Source: Mallotus nudiflorus (Eukaryota; Streptophyta; Magnoliopsida; Malpighiales; Euphorbiaceae). Taken from it: a stretch of 64,000 nt of DNA. Each line of letters opens with the position of its first letter. The stretch's first letter is position 1. The stretch is taken from the NCBI GenBank assembly GCA_947683625.1, contig CANTUR010000285.1, forward strand, positions 1,240,001 through 1,304,000, in the 5' to 3' direction. The notes under the pieces are model-generated. The model was given only the letters and a program-made list of their open reading frames with translations. It was not told the DNA's origin and ran no database searches. The translations under genes and the position numbers were made by a program. This document shows positions 47,304-57,951 of this stretch, one piece after another.

Positions 47304-47371
47304 CTAAAAAAAAAAAAGCTAAGTTGAAAACCCGAGAGGGCAGTTAAACAAAAAAAAAAGGGGTTACATAC
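47304..47371 (-). other. Intron of the antisense gene (68 bp, phase 0)
   Basis: Minus strand: CAC|GTATGT ... T-rich tract ... TTTTAG|ATTTGG. The equivalent intron in the old Tat (56,160-56,230) splits the same codon boundary, GSLLLLH|IWLQEKL here against GSLFLLE|MWFYKKL there. Confidence 0.78.
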
Positions 47372-47992
47372 GTGAAGGAGAAGCAAACTGCCTGAGAGAT
47401 GTTTCTGAACCTTGAAATTATCTAACCCAATGATAGTTTCAGCAAGGATGACAGACATAGGATTAGCTCCAATTTCTACTTGTTCTAAGATACTGATAAT
47501 TCTTACATCAGCATCTCCATGTGAAGACACTAGTAGAAATTGAGCATACAAGCAAAAAAATGACAGTTTTGATCCAAGCAGCATTATTCTTATCCCTAGC
47601 TTCATAAAAGGCAATCAGAAAAGGATGACTAATAGTTCTAGCATTGTATGTATGCATGTAGATGACACCTGGGGGCATATTGAAAAATGTTACTAGTCTA
47701 CTGGGAAATTCCATTGCAAGATCAGGGAGAGCAATTACAGTGGTTGAATCCAAGGAACATCCAAGAATAGTAGCAAATTCCTTAATTAAAGGGCATAACT
47801 CTTGTCCATTGAATCTAAATACATGATCCTTAGCATCCTAGAATGTAGCAACAACATGTAAGAATTACTATCTATTTTCAGGTGTTGAAGGAACTTCAGG
47901 GATTTAGCATGGAAAGGTAGCACTCTGTTCCAATCATCTCCATTCATGGTCTTGAGAAATTTCTTCATCAGGCTAAGAGTCACTTGTGTCAT
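47372..47992 (-). pseudogene. Antisense gene, central exon (DUF7745-like)
   Basis: Frames 47,992-47,786, 47,753-47,508 and 47,614-47,372, joined by shifts. The key segment LYAQFLLVSSHGDADVRIIS, ILEQVEIGANPMSVILAETI, IGLDNFKVQKHLSGSLLLLH corresponds to 55,966-56,159 in the old Tat (LYTQFLLVS, ILEQVEVRLNLFPLILAETI). The motif 'P..ILAET...L......G..LL..W' is characteristic of DUF7745 proteins. An intracellular, probably nuclear protein of unknown role is all that can be said. Confidence 0.65.
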
Positions 47993-48159
47993 GATATAGA
48001 GAAATAAAGAGAGGGATGCACAATAGACTCATCTATAACTCTTAAATAGCTTCAAAAAATACGATGTAGAGTGCGATTAGGATTCTCCTGGTTGGGTTTT
48101 TAGAAGATGGAGAGGATTAGGATTTATTTCAATCATTTTTGGACTGAATTCACGTCGAA

Positions 48160-48310
48160 ATAGGAAAATACATTGGATAAGGGATGAATTCCCAATCGAA
48201 ATTCTAGAAATCCAATCAAAATTCTAGAAATTTGATTAGAAATAAGAAATTTCGATTGGAATTCTAGATTTCCAATTAGAAATCTAGGATGCCTATCTGA
48301 TTTCCAGCAT
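48160..48310. repeat. Cluster of about five 20-bp units, 'ccaatcgaaattctagaaat'
   Basis: Degenerate palindrome-like units (ccaatcgaaattctag, ttcgattggaattctag, ccaattagaaatctag). They resemble the repeats in this element's own LTRs (37,192; 52,322). They lie just upstream (antisense-gene direction) of the DUF7745-like exon. Confidence 0.75.
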
Positions 48311-48399
48311 TTTTGGAAAAAAAAGGGGTTTGGTCCAAAATAAAGGTTCGAAATTCACTCATAAAAGGAAACAATTCTAAAGCATCCAAAGTACAATCA

Positions 48400-49990
48400 T
48401 GTTAATAATAAGTCCTAAAGAAAATCAGTCATCCTTAACTCCAGTATTTGGCCAAGGGCTCTATCCTCTAGCTGGATCGTTACTTTGATTTGAAGGCATA
48501 GAAATCTTGACATCATGACTATCAAAGTCAAGACCAGTAAGCTGTCATCGAAGCCTCTCATTCTTATGCTCAAGATCCCCTGCATAAATCTGTTGCATTT
48601 AGAATAGTTAGAATCATGCATATCATACATAATATGCATACATTTGCATATTTTCTAAAAATACTAACCCTCCAAGTATCTCTAATCTACATAATAAATA
48701 ATCTCTGGGAAGAGGCAAGACCGTGTAGATGCTTTGCCTGTGTCCTAGGGACCTGTAAAATGAAGTTTACTAATTTAGTAACAAGTGCTAGTTTGTGTAG
48801 GGTTGGAAATGCAAATCAAACTCACATATTAAGCATCATGAGGAGAGAAACTAGGAATCTAAGCCATATCAAAGTATATATGCTGCTCAATAGAAGTCTG
48901 CACTATGGGAGCCTAATAATACAGAGACCTATCAAAGGGGGGAACATCGCCCGAAATAGTACTCGATGAAGTGTCACTATGAGCAGCCTCACAATGAGGA
49001 GCAGGCTCAACCTCCTACTCAGTCTCCTCAGTCGCCCCTATGGTAGCATTAGGGACTCCTTTAATCTGTGCAAGAATTGAACATCATATAAAGGGATGAA
49101 AGAGATGAAATAAAGTAGTGATAGAAAGCATATCTCAGCTGGGTTTGTAGGAAACTGCTCTAGGAGATTCTCTCAAAATTTACTCCCTATAATGACGTGA
49201 ATGCTCGAGTAGAGTCGAAGCCTCATATCCCTCAAGAGCTGCTCTAAGCTCGGGACCAGTCATACTACTACTCCACAACATTGAGGAGGGAATAGAAGAA
49301 GGAACACACCTCCTAGAAGGTCCCATATGCCAATGATAAACACGCTCACTAAGATACCATATCTAGCAGCCATAACCAGGAAGAAAAACTCTCATAGTCT
49401 CAAGCCTCACAGCTACTATCATAAAATCATATCACTGAATGTCTTTAGCACCAGCCAGCCAATCTGCTGACCTGTAAATTTGTTTATTTAAGTTTATTAA
49501 ATTTTTACAATTAATGAAATACTAAAAATCAAATTTTCCATACCAGGTCCCACTTTAAGGAGTTCAACTGATGTCGATAAGTCTGCAAGTCATGCCTAAT
49601 GCTAGCAAGATGAGAGAAACCCCACCTTTTCATCAGTGGAAGACTCCTATAAGTGCTAATAACACTAAAGCCTTAGATCACTCCAATCTCAATGCCCTAG
49701 ATTTGAAGGAGAGGAGATGAAAGAAATAAGGAGGAACATGTGAAAATAAGCAAAGTTAAAAAGGATAGGAGATATACGTGCAAGACATGCCAAAAATCAC
49801 ACATCGTCACAGCACCTTTGTAAACAGTATCCAATTTGTAGTACAGATAAGCAAGCATCACAAATGCCCAATCTAAAATAGTGACTATAGTAAGATCCTA
49901 AAGAGGACCAAGAAGAGCGATGCTAACCTCATGACTAGTCTCACAAAAGAGAGTAGTGTCAAGTAATATCAATAAGAAGCATCTCGCCTT
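48400..49990 (-). pseudogene. Antisense gene, middle region, heavily decayed
   Basis: Minus-strand reading MQQIYAGDLEHKNERLR near 48,600 looks like a coiled-coil piece and has a weak counterpart in the old Tat near 54,950 (TLE*HIKIL). The rest (48,650-49,990) shows only short frames. Exon borders cannot be set. Confidence 0.4.
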
Positions 49991-50287
49991 CTAAAGAATT
50001 TGGCAAGGTGTAATGGTAGGTGGTCTCTTAAAACCCCTGAACGAAAGAAGAAAGAACCATGTTCTATGATTCTTCCATGCCGAAACAAATCCAAGCAAGT
50101 CACGAACATAATGACTCATAGCATCCTTTAAAAGAGTGCAGTAATGAATATTAAAGGGGACTGGGGCACCTTTGAAGGCAATCCCAGTAATAGCAAAGAA
50201 GCTCATCGAGGAAATAGTCAGCTCACCTACTCGTATGTGAAAAGTATGAGTGGTGTCCATCCACCTCTCGATAAAAGTAAAAACCAA
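49991..50287 (-). pseudogene. Antisense gene, plant mobile domain-like exon
   Basis: A 98-codon frame containing FIERWMDTTHTFHIRVGELT, ISSMSFFAITGIAFKGAPVP and FNIHYCTLLKDA. The pattern 'ERW...THTFH...GE.TI....F..ITG....G.P.PF' is that of the plant mobile domain (PMD, MAIN-like). This domain is found both in plant nuclear proteins and in transposable elements. It reads open but lacks joined flanks. The frame likely runs on into an intron at ...TPCQIL. Confidence 0.7.
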
Positions 50288-50514
50288 GTAGTAGTGTGAC
50301 TTACCCTGAGCAATTGGTAGAGTAGTACTGAAACATCGAAAGCCAGATGCCCAAATATGCTATGCTACCTCTCCAATCAAGTCATGGGATAGTTCTCGAG
50401 CCAAATGAAAGAAACTCAAGAATTTCAGTGGTTTTTGAAAAATTCAAAAAATTATTAATTTTCCTTTCCCAAATTTTTAATTTTTGTCATTTTTTATTTA
50501 AAAATTTGAAAAAT

Positions 50515-50650
50515 TGGATTTCTAATTGAAAATCCAGATTTCTTATAGGATTCTTTGATTTTCGATCTAAAATCTAAAAAACCCGATGGGAAATTTAAGA
50601 ATTCTAATATGGAATTCAAAATCACATGAAAAATTTAGAATCCCAATGAG
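50515..50650. repeat. Second cluster of the young Tat LTR-like short repeats
   Basis: 'ggatttctaattgaaaatcc', 'ttttcgatctaaaatc', 'aacccgatgggaaatttaag', 'gaattctaatatggaattc' lie between the first and second exons of the antisense gene. They are of the same style as those at 48,160-48,310 and in the LTRs. Confidence 0.6.
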
Positions 50651-50819
50651 AAATTCAGTAACTATGAACATATTTTTTTGAAATTTTAGGTTCTGAATTG
50701 TCAATTTTTCATAAATTATATTAGTATAACAAATATTCTATAATTGTATGCATGAACATATTAATTTTACATACTAAAATAAATGTGTTTAATGCAAAAT
50801 TGAAGACAAACAGGAAATT

Positions 50820-51160
50820 TATCTCATTTTCAACATGAAAGCATCTATAAAGGTGTAAATGAGTCAAAGGAAGCATATCTTCACCTTCACGGAGTCTCAA
50901 ATCATTTTGAGGAAATGTAAATGTGAAGTGATGGGATATAATTATCTAGAACTGTTCCCATGTAGTCTACATTATGGGTGATACATAGGATTAGACAGAT
51001 TCAAAATTAGACTTCAGATGAAGGAATAATTGATAAAGGAAATTCAAAAGTCAAGAGAAAATGAAAAAGAAGAGAAAAAGAAAAATGAAGAAGGATAGGA
51101 AGAATGGGAGAATGGATTGCCAAAAGGAAGAAAGTGATATTAAAAGGGAAAATATATACT
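50820..51160 (-). promoter_or_regulatory. Putative first exon and promoter of the young Tat antisense gene
   Basis: On the minus strand a TATA-like AGTATATATT (51,160-51,151) is followed by a CT-rich stretch. A decayed exon, TWEQ...GEDMLPLTHLHLY (about 50,990-50,820), is similar to the first exon of the old Tat gene at 36,600. An in-frame stop follows TWEQF. Confidence 0.45.
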
Positions 51161-51373
51161 TTAGTCCTCTAACTTTGGGTTTGCACTAAAGTCTATTCTT
51201 TTCCTTGCATTTTAATCTTGAATTGCAATGTCTCCTAATTTAATAAGTCAATGAATTATTAAATTTATCAATCAACATTATTAAGAGCAAGTAATGAGTG
51301 GATTGTAGTATCATCAGTGGGCAACAAAAGGGTTACAGCTAATTGAGAGCAATTATGGATTGCAGCATAATCA

Positions 51374-51970
51374 GATTATACGATCGAGTATAATCAGTAT
51401 CATACAACCAAGTGTGATGTTTCTTTTCAAAACAGACTATTCGACCGAGTGTAGTAGGCATTGTATGGCTGAGTGCAATGTATCCTCAATTAAGATTATA
51501 CGATCGAGTATAATCAGCATCATATGACTGAGTGTGTTGTTTCTTTTCAAAATAGACTATACAACCGAGTGTAGTCGACATTGTACGACCGAGTGCAATA
51601 TATCCTCAATTAAGATTGGATAACCAAGTATAATCAGCATCATACGACCAAGTGTGACGTTTCTTTTCAAAAATAGACTATACGACCGAGTGTAGTTAGC
51701 ATTGTACGAATGAGTATAATGTATTTTCAACTAAGATTATACGATCGAGTATAATCAACATCATACGACTAAGTGTGATGCTTCTTTTCAAAATTATATA
51801 ACCGAGTAAAATCAGCATTGTAAGACCAAGTGCAATGTATCTTCAATCAAGATTATATGATCGAGTAAAATTGGCATCGCACGACTGAGTATGATGTTCC
51901 TTTTCGATTCAGACTATACATCCAAGTATGATATGTCATTTTAAATCAATGGTGTACGTCTGAGTATAGC
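51374..51970. repeat. Hairpin minisatellite: 120-bp higher-order unit of four ~30-bp sub-repeats
   Basis: About five copies of a 120-bp unit. Each unit has four sub-repeats with a shared core TACGACCGAGTG (or TACGATCGAGTA). Each sub-repeat has its own self-complementary arms: GATTATAC/GTATAATC, CATCATAC/GTGTGATG, GACTATAC/GTGTAGTC and CATTGTAC/GTGCAATG, the last three with one G-T pair if read as RNA. A spacer 'tttcttttcaaaa' or 'tatcctcaattaa' separates pairs of sub-repeats. The array lies between the antisense-gene promoter and the polypurine tract. Confidence 0.92.
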
Positions 51971-52074
51971 AAAATCATAAGCAAAAGCTTCATGAAGTGC
52001 ATAAGTATCCTAACTTTCAATTAAGAAATTGGGTGCTAGTTTACTTTGCCGTAATTTATCAAGCAAATAGTGAC

Positions 52075-52087
52075 AAAGGGGGGCAAC
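52075..52087 (+). other. Young Tat polypurine tract
   Basis: AAAGGGGGGCAAC directly before TGTAGACGCCC, the usual Tat arrangement. Confidence 0.88.
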
Positions 52088-54188
52088 TGTAGACGCCCAA
52101 TTTCGGGATGATGAGTTATGGATGTGACAGAAGACTTCAATGATGAAAATGTCATAAATAGGTCTTCAATATTTGAACTTTGAAACTTCAAGGGTCTAAT
52201 TGCATTTTTTTCAAAGAAAGGATTTAAGGTTTTCATGGGCTAAATTGCAATGCTTTTTAGGGATCTAATTGCAAAACTTAAATTCTTTCAAGGACCTTTA
52301 TGTAATTGAAAGTTAAAAAAAGGTGATCGGAATTACGTAATTCTGATAGGAATTACATTTATATAATCCCGATCGGAATTACATAATTTCGATTAGAATT
52401 AGACTCCTTCCATAAATTCTTGAAGTTTCAGGATAAATCTTAAATTTTATGGATAAATTGAGTTATAATTAGTATGAAATTCTCCTAAAATTATTTTGAT
52501 AATGTTTTTAAGCAAATAGAAGTCTTCTAAGAATCATTTTATAATTAAGGTTTCAAGATGTATCCCTATATAAGGAGGGTTTTGACTCTAAGAAATAAAA
52601 AAAAAGAGAAGGCAGAAGAGGAAGAGCAAAAATAAAAAACGGAAGAAAAGAAAAAATGAGGAAAGAAAAAGAGAGAAGAAAAGAGAGAGAGAAATCTTAT
52701 TCTCTACAAAATTTCTTTTACTTAATTGCTTAATCAAGGATCTTTAGAGAATTTTTGAAGAATAATATTTGAAGACCTATCAAGAATGATGATTCTATAA
52801 ATTTGAGGAGCACTTCATTAACATCATCCATAAGCATTATCTTTTTCTTCTTATTTTATTTTATTTGATTTCTTTTTTATTTGATTTTATTATTGTTATA
52901 ATTTATCTACTAATCATAATTTTTATTCTTTTTTTTATGGTGATTATGGAAGAAAACATATGATGATTATACTTGGAGAATCAAATCTATAAGAGGTCAA
53001 TGGAATGACATGGATAAGACCTTATAGAGACATAGTTTCTAGGTTTTTTTAGTTTTATTGCTTTATTTTATTTATTTATTTATTGAGGTTGTATTAATTA
53101 TTTTTATTATTATTTTCAACAGATTATTGTAATAGCCCCAATAGTACAAATAATGGAATTATGTGTGTGATTGCTTGTTTATTTTAATTAATTGGTTAGT
53201 GAAATTAAGATTTTAATTGGGTAATTAATTAAAATTAATGGAGGAAGTAAATTAACTTAGATTTCATGTTAATGAAAATTAGGGTTTTCGAAGGAATTAA
53301 TTTAATTAATTGTTTGATCTTTAATTTAATTGTTTTAATATGTTTTATTTGTTTTTGGGCTTGTTTGTTTATTTTTATATGTTTTAGGCCTTAAGCCCAT
53401 ATTAGATTTTAACCCCTCATTTAAATTTAGGTTTTTAGGTTTAATTAATTAAAATGCATTTTAGACCCATAATTAATTAGATTTTAGGTTAGAGATAACT
53501 TAGACCCATTTAGTTAATTAGATATAAGCCCACTTAATTTAATCTAATTTAATTAGACTTAGCCCACTTAATTTAAATCTTTTCATAATTTGTAGATTTA
53601 AGATCACCTTAGAATTAAAACATGTAGAACTAGGCCAATTAATTGAAATACCTTCATAATTTGTAGATTTAGGCCCATTTTTACAACTAAAATAAATAGA
53701 TTTTGGTTCATAGATTTTGGTTCATTTAATTAAAATTAAAAGGAATTAAGCCTTTTAGGCTCATTAATTAAAATATGTAGATTTAGCTCATTTAATTAAA
53801 ATCCACGTATATTAGACTAACTTAGGTTATATGTTTAAATGAATACATTATTTACTTGTATTTTCATGACTAGTTTGCCTTGGAGTTAATTGCTAGAATA
53901 AGGGTATATATGAAATTGCATGTAAATAGAGGATAATATAGTAATACATAAAGTAATTCTAAATGAATACGAGATTGAAAGAAGTTGGTATTTCGTACCC
54001 AAAATCTCCTGGTTGTGGTGCTAGCTTTCTTTTAGGGAATTGAGTACCACCCTTTTGATTTGTTCCAGTTATTACCCTAGGCGGTGACTCCTCATCTCCA
54101 TGCCATGTCCTTGTGACAATGGTTAGTTTGTTCTTTAGAGCTCGTGGTTGCTAAAATCTTGGACACGCGCTAAACCCCACTGTCTAAA
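52088..54188 (+). mobile_element. Young Tat 3' LTR
   Basis: Starts TGTAGACGCCCAATTTCGGG and ends CCCACTGTCTAAA (terminal CA mutated to AA). It contains repeats around 'cgatcggaattacataatt' and the perfect palindrome GAATTACGTAATTC type at 52,322-52,400. A 'cctatataaggag' TATA region lies at 52,566. Otherwise it is colinear with the 5' LTR. Confidence 0.92.
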
Positions 54189-54193
54189 AGGTG
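54189..54193. repeat. Target-site duplication, right (AGGTG)
   Basis: The same five bases as at 36,953-36,957. Confidence 0.88.
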
Positions 54194-55299
54194 CGTGCCT
54201 ACATCTCCTTTAAGCAGCATGCTATGGACTCATAAGCTAAAGGGCACTAAGCTGGATCAGGTTGTCACTGGAGATCCAGCTGTGGACTATACCATTCAGA
54301 TTAAAAGCTGGTACATGGAATTTGTTTGAACTTACCTATTACTGACAGTTCCCTTAGTCGTTGCCTCCACTTCTTAGATAATTGTTCGATACTCCTTTTT
54401 TATTCATAATTATCATGCCCCAACATGGTCTTTTTCTGTTTTTAGGCTACAGTGACTAGACCCACTCCTCTTGTTGGACGTTAGGTGTGAGAAAGAGAAC
54501 ATATCTCCTTAAATAGAGTAGAGAGAGGACTTCAACCACTATCAAAGAGATGAGACCCCTTACTACCTCTAGCTCTCAGTTTATCACCGACAACTTTGCT
54601 CACACTCCTGATTCTTTAGCTTGCTGCTAGGTCCCTCCCAGAGAGCTATCTCATCAATTTCTAACTTTAGACAAAGATCTCGAGCCTGCCCACGTGTGCT
54701 TTTTTCTAACCTGCCTCTGGAATCACTCTTAATACATTTGTTAGTTTTGACACTCTTTTAATAATGTAGATTTCTTTAGAGTAAGACCTCTATGTTTATC
54801 GGATGATTGACATTTAGAGGGACTATATGTTGGACGTCACTTAATAGTAAAAGGTAATAATCTTCCCTACACCTACATACTTGATTTACTAACCTATGAT
54901 TTATTTGAACATGATCATAATGAGGCCAACCAGGTGAGGATTACAACCCTTGAGTGACATATTAAAATTCTCTAGATTAATGAGGATGATGAGGATGGTG
55001 GCAATGATGGCACTAGAGAAGGGGATGACCTAAGGGCATCAAGTCAAATTCTTAATATACTAGGATCTATGAATTTTTCCCTTTTCAATTGTTATTTCTG
55101 TTTATTTGTTTACTTCTGACACTTGCAAATTTTATCTTTTTTTTATAGGATGCTTGCAAAATTTAATTTTTATCTCAATGAATTTTAATTTTTGCATATA
55201 ATTTTAGTATCAATAATTACACAGATATTCTTTTTTACTGTTATATTTCAATTTGCAAAGCTGAGATTATTTTACCCATCATAAGCTTATTGATTGTTA

Positions 55300-55420
55300 C
55301 TGGGGAGATGATGGCCTTCTACTAGAGAGGCAATCACCTCACAGTCTTCTGCTGAAGAGGCAATTGCCTTTTTGTACTAAGGTGGTGCCTCTTTGATAAG
55401 GCGATTACCTCATCACTAGG
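55300..55420. repeat. Cluster of GAGGCAATTGCCTC-like palindromes
   Basis: 'gaggcaatcacctc', 'gaggcaattgcct', 'ggtggtgcctc', 'aaggcgattacctc': the motif seen in the LTR of the same (old) Tat at 34,008-34,170 and 34,845-34,935. It sits upstream of the DUF7745-like exon, as does the different motif cluster of the young Tat. Confidence 0.8.
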
Positions 55421-56159
55421 CTAGTTTCCCCTTTTTAAGCTTCCAATTCCTTACCTTCAACCCTAATTTCAAACATCTTCACCTTAAACTTCCATTCTCT
55501 CTCACTGGATATCCCTAATAGCTTGAATTATTACTAAAAGAAGCCTCAAACTATTATAACCAATATTGAAGAACTTAGATAACACATTATGGGCCAAATT
55601 GGAGTGGTTTCACTTGTCCCTCTTCAAATCACTTCATGGTAAAAGAATCCACTTCTCATTTTTGTATGTAATATTTTAGTTCTAGGATGCTTAAAAACAC
55701 ATCTTTTAGTTTAATACAGTTAAGCTATGCCCCTTGCTAAAGGAGTTTGAAGCCCTTTTATATTATCAAATGGATTCGTCTTGCCAACTCGCAGTCCCTA
55801 TGATGGGAATTCTAGACTTTTATTCTCTTTAATACCATATGGCTCAGCTATTCAATCTTCCACCCTAGTCATCATCTCATTATCTCCTTGGCTCAGTGAT
55901 TGCATTAGAGCCCTTCCTTAAAGTCGTTGTAGATATAGATTAGGGGAGAAGTCTATTGGCCCCAGATGATGGCCCTTTGCTTGTACACCCAATTCTTGCT
56001 AGTCTCACTTTTTAAAAACTATGATTCAGAACTCCTCCACATTTTAGAGCAAGTGGAAGTGAGACTCAATTTGTTTCCCCTCATTCTAGCAGAAACCATC
56101 ATCAGATTGGATAACTTATGGAGACTAAACGATTTTTTGGAAGTCTATTCTTATTGGAG

Positions 56160-56230
56160 GTAAGCTTCTTATTCTTTGAATTCTATTTTCTAATTTGCTA
56201 GCATTTTTACTTACCCCATCACTCTTACAG
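56160..56230 (+). other. Intron of the old Tat antisense gene (71 bp, phase 0)
   Basis: TTGGAG|GTAAGC ... CTCTTACAG|ATGTGG; both splice sites are textbook. The position is identical to the young Tat intron at 47,304-47,371. Confidence 0.8.
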
Positions 56231-56700
56231 ATGTGGTTCTATAAGAAGCTAAGACTACTTGAACCTCCTTGAGACATAGCACGGTATAGAGCCAAGCATT
56301 ACTAAACCAGAATGCTATATCCAATGCTAGGGAATTGTTAGAGCTGGATATTAAAATTTCTTGATACTCTAATTCAGTGGATGCACCCATGGTAGAGGTT
56401 TCAATATGTGACTGTTCGGTTTAACACCTAACCTTATATAACCTTACTCGTCTCTATCGCCAATATGGATAAAAGCAACTAACAGTGGAGTTAGTGTATG
56501 AGTTCGAGACAAGACCCCTCTCTTAAAATTTCCTAGATAACTTAATGGTTACCTAGCCTCGTAGGATCATTTAGAGGAACATAGACAACAATGGAGATCC
56601 AACCACCGATGATCATTTCAAGGCATGGATTTAATTACAATAAGCAGAAAAAGATGAGTTTATTAGAAATAAAAGAACAAAAGAATTACAAGCATTGAGT

Positions 56701-57062
56701 GCTCAGGATGCTCAATAAAAGAGGAGAAAATAAAATTAATTCATAAATTAAGTCATTATTTCTCTTTTTGTCGTAGATAAAGTTTTCCTTTTTAGTTAAA
56801 TAATTTGTAATGGACACTTAATGCAATGTTTAACAGTATTCAAGGCAATATATTCCATTTAACTTAAGCATAATATGAATATACTTTTTTCTTTTGACAC
56901 ATCTCATGTCATTAGTTAGCTTGCCTTTGTAAGTTTTTCAACTAACCATTTTCATCTCTCTTTCTCCTTTTACATGTCTTTAACTTTTGCCTGAACTGCC
57001 TCTTTTGAGGCTTTTAATCTAGTAAGAATTTTTATTTTTTTCATTTTTGTCTCTAACTATTA
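56701..57062 (-). mobile_element. Old Tat spacer next to pol end
   Basis: Colinear with the complement of 46,400-46,845 of the young Tat: 'tttttcaactaaccattttc' against 'attttctaactaaaaatttt', 'aacttttgcctgaactgcct' against 'aatttctgcctaataaaccc'. The reading ends near 57,030-57,060 where another element begins. The expected integrase is missing. Confidence 0.6.
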
Positions 57063-57346
57063 TGGAGCAGCCAACACACTAAGTTCAAAGAATTCAACAT
57101 GATGAAGATGAGCATGGTCAAGAAGGCAAGGATCAAGTTCAAGAGGTTTTGAGTCCAATCAGCATGCCTTAAAGACCTATAACAAGGTCTCAATCTAATA
57201 AGCTTCAAGAAGCCTTAATCCATCATCTAAAAGGCTTAGTGAACTTAGCTAGTAAAAGTTTACAAGGACACCAAAGCTTTGTGCCAAGTGCAGCTCAAGT
57301 TCAATACAACTTAATTCAAGTCCAAGTTATTAATGGTTTTAATTAA
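57063..57346 (+). pseudogene. Gypsy element D, pol C-terminus
   Basis: VQRIQHDEDEHGQEGKDQVQ, EVLSPISMP (stop), RPITRSQSNKLQEALIHHLK, GLVNLASKSLQGHQSF ... VQVINGFN then stop at 57,346. The 'P.TRS..NKLQEAL' tail is typical of the end of chromovirus-type Gypsy pol, just before the 3' LTR. Everything upstream is absent. Confidence 0.7.
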
Positions 57347-57937
57347 GTATATAATGGGCCTCATTCGTTATGGGCTGGCCGAATATGCATGGGAGAGTTA
57401 TTTAAGCATTGTTATTTAGGTTTAATTATGTTAAATAAGGGCTGGATGAATTTGTTATTTTAAAAGCCCATTAGTTTTAGTTAGTTTAATTATTCTTAAA
57501 ATAGGAAGTATGTCAAAATTCCTATTTGAGGTCTGATTAGATTAATTTCCTATTTTTGTGATTAGGGTTATTAGTTTTCCTTACTCACTAAGGAAAACCT
57601 TGTAAAGGCTATATATATATGCCTTGGATGAATTTTATTATTCAAAATTGAAGTTTTAAAATCTAAAGGATGTTTTGCTTTTATCTTTGTGTTCTTGTGT
57701 AGAATACATGCTTTAAGGAACATTCAAGTAGATTAATTATCTTCTTGTGGAGTGTTTTGAAATTGGAGTTTAGAAATGAGTTTTCTTTATTCTAATTCTT
57801 TGATCATCTAAGTAATCTAACTTCTAACCATTCTTAGGGGTTGTTGCTGAATTGACTATTGGGGTTTTCAAGTTAATGCTTCGGGGGTTCAAATACATAA
57901 AGGGGTTCTCAAGATTATTCTTGGAGGTTCCGTATCA
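57347..57937 (+). mobile_element. Gypsy element D LTR
   Basis: It lies between a pol end and a primer-binding site. TATA-like 'gctatatatatatgcc' at about 57,608; it ends 'ggttccgtatca'. The start is near 'tataatgggcctca' (57,350) and is not exact. The LTR has internal sequence on both sides. Confidence 0.65.
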
Positions 57938-57939
57938 TT

Positions 57940-57951
57940 TGGTATCAGAGC
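57940..57951 (+). other. Gypsy D primer-binding site
   Basis: TGGTATCAGAGC, the initiator-methionine tRNA complement, two bases after the LTR end. Confidence 0.88.

Larger units (their letters stand above)
36958..54188 (+). mobile_element. Complete young Tat-lineage Gypsy element, about 17.2 kb
   Basis: Two LTRs (36,958-39,119 and 52,088-54,188), primer-binding site, gag, protease, RT, two RNase H domains, integrase, an antisense gene, a 3' minisatellite, a polypurine tract and a 5-bp target duplication are all present in order. The additional archaeal-type RNase H, the G-patch-like segment after the protease and the large 3' region with an antisense frame place it in the Tat (Retand/Ogre-like) lineage. 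All coding parts carry stops. About 8 differences occur in the first 100 aligned LTR bases, so the insertion is not recent. It is inserted in the antisense gene of the old Tat. Confidence 0.92.
54194..56700 (+). pseudogene. Old Tat antisense gene, part right of the young Tat insertion
   Basis: Continuation of the gene whose first exon is at 36,600. The recognisable block is 55,966-56,159: LYTQFLLVS, LLHILEQVEVRLNLFPLILA, ETIIRLDNL. An intron follows at 56,160-56,230, then MWFYKKLRLLEPP and, after several stops, LYRQYG, NFLD and DPTTDDHFKAWI (to about 56,640). It matches the antisense gene of the young Tat at 47,992-46,846. A one-base shift precedes the intron. 54,194-55,300 shows only short pieces, including an Asp/Glu-rich stretch near 54,960-55,020 (NEDDEDGGNDGTREGDD). 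Confidence 0.65.
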
